Of a stretch of 64,000 nt of DNA, positions 16,500 to 22,439 are shown one piece after another; position 1 is the stretch's first letter, and every line of letters starts with the position of its first letter. The notes below the pieces were generated by a model, which saw nothing but the letters and a program-made list of their open reading frames with translations, searched no databases and had not been told where the DNA came from. Made by a program: the position numbers and the translations under genes. Source of the stretch: Cutibacterium namnetense (lineage in GTDB: Bacteria; Actinomycetota; Actinomycetes; Propionibacteriales; Propionibacteriaceae); assembly GCF_001642025.1 (NCBI RefSeq), contig NZ_LWHO01000001.1, forward strand, positions 344,573 to 408,572, given 5' to 3'.

Positions 16500-17245
16500 A
16501 TGGCGTCGATGTGACGGGAACCCTCCTGCCGGCGATGATTATGGCCGGTATCGCGGCGTGGTTGGTCGTCCCGCAGACAGCACGAACACGCACCCAGGGT
16601 CGCAGACCACCTCCCCTTTGGTTAGCTCCTCGCCCAGGTGCCCCAGCAGCGGAGATGCGAATGCTGGCGGGGCTCGTTGCAGCCTGCGCGACCGTTGTCG
16701 GGGTGCCGTGGCCGCTTCCGGTAGCGGCGGGGCTATCTGTGGTTGCCGGAGCGGTGGTCTGGTGGGGCTCTGGTCGGCTTGAGTCATCGGGGCATAGACA
16801 AATGGAACAGCGTCGGGCGGCCCAATTACCCGAGACCCTCATGATGCTCTCGAGCGCGATGGAAGCTGGGCTGCCATTGCGGTCCGCAGTAGGGACGGTT
16901 GCTGAGTCGTTGGAAGGGCCATGTGCTGAAGACTTGCGTCGATTGGCGTCGTCCTTGGCGGCAGGAGTGCCGGACTCGAAGGCTTGGAACGAACTCGCAT
17001 CGGTAGCGGTGTGGCGTGATCCTGCTCAGGACGTTTCACGAGCCGTGAACTCTGGTGAAGGGATTAGTGAACTGCTGTCGGCCCATGCTGCGCAGCTTCA
17101 AGTCGCAGCCGCAGAAAAGGCCGAGAAGAAGGCGCGCAAGGCGGGGGTTGACGCCATCGGTCCGCTGGTGTGCTGTCACCTTCCAGCCTTCCTGCTGGTT
17201 GGGGTGGTGCCGATTATTGCCGGAATGGTGTTGGGCGCACTGTGA
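16496..17245 (+). CDS. tadC: Tad inner-membrane protein TadC
   Basis: Second T2SSF-domain platform protein, 249 residues. Hydrophobic N-terminal helices (LLPAMIMAGIAAWLVV; AGLVAACATVVGVPWPLPVAAG) precede the cytoplasmic domain with PETLMMLSSAMEAGLPLRSAV and a strongly conserved C-terminal EKAEKKARKAGVDAIGPLVCCHLPAFLLVGVVPII. That last segment is the hallmark of actinobacterial TadC. It closes the first tad transcription unit; its stop codon is inside the left arm of a 15-bp hairpin. Confidence 0.88.
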   Translation: MNGVDVTGTLLPAMIMAGIAAWLVVPQTARTRTQGRRPPPLWLAPRPGAPAAEMRMLAGLVAACATVVGVPWPLPVAAGLSVVAGAVVWWGSGRLESSGHRQMEQRRAAQLPETLMMLSSAMEAGLPLRSAVGTVAESLEGPCAEDLRRLASSLAAGVPDSKAWNELASVAVWRDPAQDVSRAVNSGEGISELLSAHAAQLQVAAAEKAEKKARKAGVDAIGPLVCCHLPAFLLVGVVPIIAGMVLGAL

Positions 17246-17285
17246 CGATATGGGCCGTGCTGTGAGGGCGCGGCCCATATCGTCA
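17243..17285 (+). terminator. 15-bp hairpin beginning at the tadC stop codon
   Basis: Arms 17243-17257 and 17271-17285 are exact reverse complements with a 13-base loop; the first three bases are the tadC TGA. No T-tract follows. It separates the ssd-tadABC unit from the pilin unit and may act as terminator, processing site or mRNA stabiliser, giving different levels of machine and pilin. Confidence 0.65.
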
Positions 17286-17298
17286 TGCCCGACAACGG

Positions 17299-17386
17299 TT
17301 GTCCACAGGGGGTTTGGGTGGGGGTAGGGAGGTTATCCACAGAAATAAAACGGCCTGACGGATTTCGGGAGTTCAGACGACAACTG
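17299..17386 (+). promoter_or_regulatory. composite promoter/operator B upstream of the pilin operon
   Basis: Same ordered blocks as element A: TTGTCCACAGGGGG (17299), TTATCCACAGA (17333), TGACGGATT (17356), GACGACAACTG (17376). Block-to-block spacing is 34, 23 and 20 bases against 33, 23 and 20 in A. TTATCCACA is an exact match to the classical DnaA box. If GACAAC is a -10, transcription would start roughly 60 bases before the pilin start, leaving a 5' leader. Confidence 0.6.
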
Positions 17387-17454
17387 GAGGTGTGAGGCGC
17401 GGGCCTCACAGAGGTCGGGAGTGGCCCGGCCGAAGGAACAGACAGGAGACGACA

Positions 17455-17742
17455 GTGTCTGAGAACACCGATCCAACGACGGAACCCGTCATCTCTGCTA
17501 GGTCTCTCGACCTGGTCGGCGCTACCGATGTGGTAGAGCCCCGTCATCGAGGACGCTACCGAGCAGCGCGCAACAAGATCGTTGATCGTGGCATGGCTAC
17601 TGCGGAGTACGCCGTCGGCATGCTTGCTGCCGTCGCGCTCGCACTGGTCTTGCTCAAGATCGTCACCCATCAGGAGGTCTTTACGAAGCTGCTCAAGCTG
17701 GTTGTCAGCATCATCGGCAAGGCAGGAGGCATGCTGCCGTGA
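17455..17742 (+). CDS. Flp-type prepilin (DUF4244 family)
   Basis: Small pilin, about 95 residues. A hydrophilic leader ends in D-R-G, then the mature part would begin M-A-T-A-E-Y, which gives the Glu at position +5 required in type IV-like pilins, followed by a hydrophobic helix (AVGMLAAVALALVLLKIV). A prepilin peptidase is expected to cut after the Gly; none is encoded in this window. The GTG at 17455 has AGGAG seven bases upstream, better than an in-frame GTG at 17392. Its stop overlaps the tadE start (GTGA). Confidence 0.88.
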   Translation: MSENTDPTTEPVISARSLDLVGATDVVEPRHRGRYRAARNKIVDRGMATAEYAVGMLAAVALALVLLKIVTHQEVFTKLLKLVVSIIGKAGGMLP

Positions 17743-18149
17743 CAGCGCTGGCTCGTCGTGGCGGACACCCACGGGCGTCCGCCACGCCGGGTCGCTCCCC
17801 GCGGCGATCCCGGCAGAGTGTGTCGCGGGGGATGGTGACGGTCGAGATGGCTGTCAGTCTCATCGCAGCCACCCTGGTGGTGGCAACCAGTTGTTGGGTG
17901 GTGGGGCTGGTCGTCGTCGAGGATGCCTGCCGTACGACGGCTGCCCAAGTGGCCCGTCAGATGGCTCGCGGGGATACGGCGTCGGCTCGACAGGCCGAGA
18001 GCAACGCACCTACTGGCGCCAGGGTATCTACCACCACATCAGGCGGCTGGGTCAACGTGACTGTTCAGGTTGACCGGTCGTTGGGAAGGCTCGGGCCGGT
18101 ACATCTGCGAGGACAGGCTCGCTCCCCGATGGAACCAGGGCAGTCATGA
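17739..18149 (+). CDS. tadE: TadE-like pseudopilin
   Basis: Minor pilin-like protein, 136 residues. A basic, Arg/Ser-rich leader ends S-R-G and the predicted mature protein starts M-V-T-V-E-M, with Glu at +5, then a hydrophobic helix AVSLIAATLVVATSCWVVGLVVV. The remainder (ACRTTAAQVARQMARGD) matches the TadE pattern in which a small exported domain follows. The long basic leader is typical for actinobacterial TadE. It is coupled to the pilin gene (GTGA) and to tadF (ATGATG). Confidence 0.85.
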   Translation: MTALARRGGHPRASATPGRSPRRSRQSVSRGMVTVEMAVSLIAATLVVATSCWVVGLVVVEDACRTTAAQVARQMARGDTASARQAESNAPTGARVSTTTSGGWVNVTVQVDRSLGRLGPVHLRGQARSPMEPGQS

Positions 18150-18553
18150 TGGATGTGGAGTTGCCAAGAGTCGGGTCTCGTGACGCCAAAGCGGGTAGGG
18201 AACGAGGCTCAGGAACCCTGTTGTTGGCGGCTGTCGGGGTGGGGTTCATCGCGGCAGTGTGGTTGTCACTGCTAATTACGGGATGGTGGTCCGCGACCCA
18301 TCATGCGGAAGAGACGTCCGACATCGTCGCATTGGCCGCTGGAGGAGCCCAGGCCGTCGGGGAGCCCGGCTGCCCTGTGGCCGAGCGCACCGCCAGAGCC
18401 AACGGGGCTGAATTGACGTCGTGCGTGGTGCACAACACAGAGAAGGGGTTATCCGTGACCGTCGAGGTTGGGGTGCAGCTTCACCGCGGATGGGAGTTGC
18501 CGGGAATGCCTACCAGGGTGGTGAAGTCGTCTCGGGCTGGCCCGGTGCAATGA
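18146..18553 (+). CDS. TadF-like / Rv3654c-type pseudopilin
   Basis: A 135-residue protein of the helicase/secretion-neighbourhood TadE-like family. E-R-G-S-G-T-L-L-L-A begins the hydrophobic segment, as in Rv3654c-like proteins, which lack the +5 Glu. Two Cys in the exported part (EPGCPVAE; LTSCVVH) could form a disulfide. The mature portion has the ADIVALAAG-like signature (SDIVALAAGGAQA). It is the last gene of the pilin unit and converges on the helicase fragment. The start overlaps tadE; a second ATG follows directly. Confidence 0.82.
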   Translation: MMDVELPRVGSRDAKAGRERGSGTLLLAAVGVGFIAAVWLSLLITGWWSATHHAEETSDIVALAAGGAQAVGEPGCPVAERTARANGAELTSCVVHNTEKGLSVTVEVGVQLHRGWELPGMPTRVVKSSRAGPVQ

Positions 18554-18626
18554 GAGCTCCGCCCCAGGACTGCCGGTGAGAGAACATGAATGGTTCTGAG
18601 GGCGGCGGTGGTCTGTCGATGAGCGA

Positions 18627-18902
18627 CTAGACCAGCGGATCCATTGCTGCCGTCAGTGCGGCGGCAGCGGCCTTATCGAGCATCTGGTTGGCGTTGCCAC
18701 ACTTGGGTGAGACGACGCAGGCGGGGCATCCAGACTCGCACGGACATTGGGCTAGGCGCACGGTGGCGGCATGCCACCATTCTTCGGCCCTCTCAAAACC
18801 GGCCTGGGCGAATCCAGCCCCACCGGCCTGACCGTCATGGACGACGACGGTACACGCTCCAGTGTCGGGCAACATCACGGTCGACACCCCGCCAACATCC
18901 CA
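18627..18902 (-). pseudogene. C-terminal fragment of the split DEAD/DEAH helicase
   Basis: About 91 codons encode WDVGGVSTVMLPDTG, VVHDGQAGGAGFAQAGFE, then CPCESGCPACVVSPKCGNAN, the C-terminal four-cysteine module of the large MrfA/YprA-type (DUF1998) helicases found beside tad loci. The residues continue the helicase encoded at 22602-24626, which stops matching at S-P-C-D-R, exactly the residue expected before W-D. The preceding 3.7 kb is foreign, so the gene was split by insertion. The fragment has no promoter or start of its own that I can see; the codons before Trp come from the insert. Confidence 0.8.
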
Positions 18903-18928
18903 TGGATTCTGGGCGTGTGCACGTGGTG

Positions 18929-19447
18929 ATGTGCACACGCACACCCCGGCTGCCCAACCCGGTTTATGCGGTGGCCTCCCCACTGACGGTGGTGGAGAAA
19001 ATCACGGTGCCCACCGGCATCGAGTTCGAGACCATGGAGTCCAGGATCCTGACCCCCGGCGGCGTGACAGGCGTCTCACGGCAGGGCACACGCATGATGA
19101 TCCGGTTGGCGTCATGGCTGGGTGCCGCGTGGGTGCTCATGGCGACTCCGACGGTGTCGGAGCCGCACCCTATGGATGGCCGGTGGGGAGGCCCAGCAAC
19201 GGGGCAGACCCGGCCGCGTGATCGGGTGACCGTGGTCGACATGCGGCCCATGAGGCAGGTGCACACCACCACCGACCCCACCGGCAGGCGGTTGACGACC
19301 CGGCATGTCGTGCGAGGACACTGGACACACCAACCCTACGGCCCGGCCCGCAGTCTCCGACGCCTGCAGTGGGTCGCCCCATTCATCCGCGGCCCCGAAG
19401 GGGCTCCGTTCGTCGGCACCGACACCGTCACCGTATGGCGCCGCTAG
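18929..19447 (+). CDS. mobile-element protein with VRGHW motif (likely partial)
   Basis: About 172 residues of unknown function. The C-terminal part HVVRGHWTHQPYGPARSLRR, then LQWVAPFIRGPEGAPF and a final V-W-R-R, is a pattern I associate with proteins carried on actinobacterial plasmids and integrative elements (VRGHWR...W..P...GPEGAP). The N-terminal half has a mildly hydrophobic region and no motif. The start is uncertain (ATG 18929 or GTG 18917) and the gene is probably truncated at the insertion edge, where the frame simply runs in from the helicase side. An 8-bp inverted repeat (GTGTGCAC/GTGCACAC, 18915-18938) overlaps the start. Confidence 0.5.
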   Translation: MCTRTPRLPNPVYAVASPLTVVEKITVPTGIEFETMESRILTPGGVTGVSRQGTRMMIRLASWLGAAWVLMATPTVSEPHPMDGRWGGPATGQTRPRDRVTVVDMRPMRQVHTTTDPTGRRLTTRHVVRGHWTHQPYGPARSLRRLQWVAPFIRGPEGAPFVGTDTVTVWRR

Positions 19448-19498
19448 ATACGCGGGCGCGGGGGGTTGACGAACGATGCCCCCCTCTTTGTGTTGTGA

Positions 19499-19741
19499 TC
19501 AGTCGTGATCGGCGGGTTTTAGGTCGGGGTAGGTGTCGAGAATGGCCTTGAGGACGAGGTCTTGGATTGTGGTGTCATTCTGGGCTGCCTTGACCTTCAG
19601 TCCAACGCCGATGTCCCGGGGGATTCTGGTCTGCAACTTGAACAGGTCTGCCTCCTTGGTTTTGAACAGTTTGGCTGCAGGGTTGGCAACGGGCTGTTCT
19701 TGGCGCTGGCGTCCAAGGTTGCTTTTCTTTCGGGCGGTCAT
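19499..19741 (-). CDS. ribbon-helix-helix partition/regulator protein
   Basis: An 80-residue basic protein whose C-terminal half (FKLQTRIPRDIGVGLKVKAAQNDTT, then IQDLVLKAILDTY) reads as a ribbon-helix-helix fold: a short beta strand with alternating polar residues followed by two helices. The N-terminus (TARKKSNLGRQRQEQ) is flexible and basic, as in ParG-type centromere-binding proteins. The start overlaps the parA stop (ATGA), the classical arrangement of a small plasmid partition operon. It probably binds a centromere and autoregulates the operon. Confidence 0.75.
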   Translation of the reverse strand: MTARKKSNLGRQRQEQPVANPAAKLFKTKEADLFKLQTRIPRDIGVGLKVKAAQNDTTIQDLVLKAILDTYPDLKPADHD

Positions 19742-20328
19742 GACATCATCTCCAACAGTTCGTCGGCAACATCGGCGAAGAAGGCGATAGTTTCCGGCTC
19801 AGGGGTACAGCCGTAGGCGCGCTTGATGACTTGACGCTTGGGAATGACGTGATCGACCAACTGCGTCTGGGAGTCGTTGGCTAGAAGGTCGCGACCTTCC
19901 TTGAACAGGGAGGTATTCGGTTCAGCTTTGGAAAGCAGCACCACGCGCGGGGTTCCTGCGGCGGCGTCGTGCGTCTCCCAGGTGCGCGCCATGTCGAGCC
20001 CGGACGTGTCGGTGGGGATGATAACCAGATCGGCGGCGCGAATGGCGGCGGTGATGATGTCACCGTTGCCCGGCGGGGTGTCAATGATGACAACTTCTTC
20101 GGGTCCGGCGACGAGGTGCTGGAGCGTCGCCTTGTTGGCCGGTTCCACGGGGAACCCCAAGGGGTCGGCGTTACTCAGTGTGCACTCGGCCCAGGATGAT
20201 GCTGACCCTTGAGGGTCGGCATCTTTGACGCGGACCATACGGCCCGTCTCATGGAGAGCTGCAGCCAGCAGGATCGCTGCCGTGGTCTTACCGACGCCAC
20301 CCTTGGCGTTGATAATGCTCCAGATCAT
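19738..20328 (-). CDS. parA: ParA-family partition ATPase
   Basis: Walker-type partition ATPase, 196 residues, without the N-terminal HTH of type Ia ParA. It starts almost at the deviant Walker A motif (NAKGGVGKTT), with Walker A' in VKDADPQGSASSW, Walker B in VVIIDTPPG and the switch region ADLVIIPTDTSGLDMA. This short type (Ib) pairs with a small RHH partner, as here. An AAAGG lies upstream of the ATG. The pair indicates plasmid origin of this segment; it could still act as a stability module for a mobile element. Confidence 0.9.
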   Translation of the reverse strand: MIWSIINAKGGVGKTTAAILLAAALHETGRMVRVKDADPQGSASSWAECTLSNADPLGFPVEPANKATLQHLVAGPEEVVIIDTPPGNGDIITAAIRAADLVIIPTDTSGLDMARTWETHDAAAGTPRVVLLSKAEPNTSLFKEGRDLLANDSQTQLVDHVIPKRQVIKRAYGCTPEPETIAFFADVADELLEMMS

Positions 20329-20726
20329 GGTGACACCTTTCAGTGAGGATGCATATCAGTTTACCTGCAAGGAGTAAAGACGGCAAGCAGTTATGCCGTT
20401 TCTGCGGCAAGCCGTCTTGCATCCTTGGATGTATAGATAGTTGTCTACTTATGGTTGTGGATCGTGGTGTCTCGTACCAGGATTTAGTGTGCTCGCTGAT
20501 ATGCACGACTTTCGGGCGGCCTGATCTGGCGGTGGTGCCACTAACCCAGGAGTCTGATCCGCAAGGTGTCCTCGACTTTGAGGAAGGGGTCTCTGCTTTC
20601 GTGTTGACCTAAAGTCAACGGCCCTGGGCGATCACTGAATCCTAATAACTTTGTATCCTTCCCTGATTGCATCTTAGCATCCTTGAATTCAAACAGGGAT
20701 GGAGCCATGCTGTTTTGACGACATGG
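20329..20726. repeat. gene-free region upstream of parA with GGATG repeats
   Basis: About 400 bases without a convincing gene. It holds two direct copies of GGATGYATA (20347 and 20427), inverted GCATCC copies (near 20419 and 20684), and an 8-bp inverted repeat AAGACGGC/GCCGTCTT around 20377-20416. Being directly upstream of a parA-RHH operon, it should contain the operon promoter and may be its centromere (parS). This is inferred from position. Confidence 0.35.
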
Positions 20727-20909
20727 ATGCACTGGGGTTTGGTTGTTGCCGATGCGGAGCGTCAGGCGGCCCGGGACGCCGCCACCGCCGACACGCTGCG
20801 GGAGATCGTGGGACTGCTGGGCCGGGGCGGCGAGGTCCCGCCCGCCAAGACGGGGCGTAAGACGACCGGCAGGCCGGCCCCGGCCCGCAAGTCGTCGGCC
20901 ACGCAGTAA
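20727..20909 (+). CDS. small hypothetical protein of the insert
   Basis: A 60-residue peptide, MHWGLVVADAERQAARDAA followed by TADTLREIVGLL and a Lys/Arg/Pro-rich tail (KTGRKTTGRPAPARKSS). The base composition becomes clearly GC-richer from about 20740, which supports coding here and suggests a second source of DNA. I do not recognise the family; the helical part plus basic tail would suit a DNA-associated plasmid protein. It could be only the 3' end of a longer lost gene. Confidence 0.3.
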   Translation: MHWGLVVADAERQAARDAATADTLREIVGLLGRGGEVPPAKTGRKTTGRPAPARKSSATQ

Positions 20910-20948
20910 AGGCAGGGATCCGTCCCTACGCAGAGAGCGGAGGCAGAT

Positions 20949-21050
20949 CCTGGGGGATCCGACTCTTCGGTTCCGTGATCTTCCCGGAGATCTTCCCGGA
21001 TCCCCCAGGGCTCATCCTGATACGGGGTCCGCCGACGGACCCCGTATCAG
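20949..21050. repeat. two nested/adjacent inverted repeats with an internal tandem repeat
   Basis: A 13-bp perfect inverted repeat (20949-20961 with 20997-21009) brackets 35 bases that contain a tandem duplicated 12-mer GATCTTCCCGGA (20977-21000). Seven bases later comes a 15-bp perfect hairpin with a 4-base loop (21017-21031 with 21036-21050). The second looks like a strong terminator; the first could be a binding site or an element end. The stretch from 20910 to 21402 otherwise has only one doubtful small gene. Confidence 0.55.
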
Positions 21051-21202
21051 TGGGGGCGCTGCCACCAGTGATGGCGGGCGGGTCGGTCGGCGTCTAGGCC
21101 CCGCCCGATGGTCGCCTGGTCTACCTCGCAGGCCCGTGCTGTTGCCGAGGCCGAGAACGTCTGCCCACTTGTTGCCGATTCAGTCCCCTCTCCGTCTGCC
21201 AT
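21047..21202 (-). CDS. possible truncated helix-turn-helix protein
   Basis: A 51-residue reading frame on the minus strand with AAAGG upstream of its ATG. Residues TFSASATARACEVDQATI and GRGLDADR look like the helix-turn-helix of small plasmid/excisionase-type regulators (S-x-S-A-x-A-R-A-C-x-V-x-x-x-T-I). It stops right inside the neighbouring 15-bp hairpin, so the rest of the protein has probably been lost. Weakly supported. Confidence 0.3.
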   Translation of the reverse strand: MADGEGTESATSGQTFSASATARACEVDQATIGRGLDADRPARHHWWQRPH

Positions 21203-21402
21203 GTCGCCAACCTTTCCTATCTGGCGTGCTCATGGACATGCCCGGGCACGCCCTCGCTGCTCAGAGGCCTGCTCGTTCCACCTCTGGCCGCGAACCGTAT
21301 TTCTGCTGACCACTCCTCGTGCGTGAATATTTGCCAGCCTTGGCCATTCATATTTGGACTACTCTGCACCAGATATCGGACTGGGAAACCTCTTGCACAT
21401 CT

Positions 21403-21753
21403 CTAATTGTCATCTATTCGTTGGGCGCGCGCTGTTAGATCGTGATCATACCAATCAGAAGACAAAGCGACGCCCTTTTGAGCGGCTTTTCGAACGATTC
21501 TAGACCGCGCTATATCAGCATTTCTACCGCGCGGCCAGAGTGCTACACTAAATTCCTCTCTGCAATCCTTAAGTCCATTCTTTACTTCCTCATCCAATTT
21601 CTGCGACAGCATTTTTATGGAAGCATCGCACTCTGACTCATCATCAAATGCCTCAATTGCGTGCGTTCGCCATTCACGGCGCGTATTATCGTAGCCGTAA
21701 TGAAGTATTACCCACCGATCCACAGAATCATCGTTAGGATCTACAACTGTCAT
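21403..21753 (-). CDS. hypothetical acidic protein of the AT-rich cassette
   Basis: A 116-residue cytosolic protein, no signal peptide or membrane segment. The first half is acidic with aromatic residues (DRWVILHYGYDNTRREW; AFDDESECDASIKML), the second half helical and mixed charge. The base composition is visibly more AT-rich than the surrounding chromosome, indicating recent acquisition. It begins 30 bases after the secreted-protein gene and is probably co-transcribed. I do not recognise a family; an immunity or chaperone role for the secreted neighbour is a guess from the layout. Confidence 0.5.
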   Translation of the reverse strand: MTVVDPNDDSVDRWVILHYGYDNTRREWRTHAIEAFDDESECDASIKMLSQKLDEEVKNGLKDCREEFSVALWPRGRNADIARSRIVRKAAQKGVALSSDWYDHDLTARAQRIDDN

Positions 21754-21783
21754 GAATGGCCCAACTCTCGCTCTGGTGTATTC

Positions 21784-22322
21784 TCAATTGCAGTTCAGTG
21801 ACTTTACTTGACCAGTCCCGGATTTAGTAGACGTAGACGGAGAGTACCCCGCCGGGAACTTGACTGACATCACTGCTGTACCGTACTGCTTTCCCGGGTG
21901 GCAACCATCGTAAGCAGCATTTGCCGTGACGTACCTAGTGCTCTTTCTCTGAGTGCCGGTAATCGCCTTATATGGTACAGGTGGGTGAATCGTAGCCGTT
22001 ACGGCTACCGATGACACGTTTGCATCACATGAAGCTGTGGCGACATAATTAGTTGTCCCATTGACATGATGAGAGTCGTGGACATACTGTCGAGGATCGA
22101 GAGTGCAGGTTATTGTTGACGCCGTTGTTCTGGTACCAGCTGCTTTCGAGCTCTTTGTTGCAGTTACAGTCTGCGGCCCTGAAGGTTTTACTGACGCGAC
22201 TGATGTGTTCGCGTGTTTTGCGGCAGTGCTTTGATTTGGTTGTGCTTGTGTAGCAGTTGCTGATGTCGCAGTGATGCCCCCATTACCATAGCTGTGATTA
22301 TGGCGTAGTCTTTACGCTTCAT
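21784..22322 (-). pseudogene. secreted four-cysteine protein, frameshifted in signal peptide
   Basis: Starting at ATG 22322 (after a GGGGGCGC stretch) the frame encodes M-K-R-K-D-Y-A-I-I-T-A-M-V-M-G, the start of a signal peptide, and then hits a run of five Gs (minus strand, 22277-22281). In that frame the sequence turns into unrelated residues; one extra G would continue as GITATSATATQA (signal-peptide end) into a stop-free frame down to 21784. I translated that whole frame: about 165 residues, Thr/Ser-rich then with four Cys (TCTL, SCDA, DGCH, LNCN) and a basic character. No other start exists because TAA lies upstream in the second frame. So the gene is off here, by decay, phase variation or error. 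Confidence 0.6.
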
Positions 22323-22439
22323 TGCGCCCCCAAATAAGCATGTTAGTTTGCTATTTTGAATAGGATACGAGACATCGCCATGACTTGTCAAGGGCAGAAG
22401 TAGAAAGAATCGGGGGGTATCAAGAAAGATGTGCTTTCA

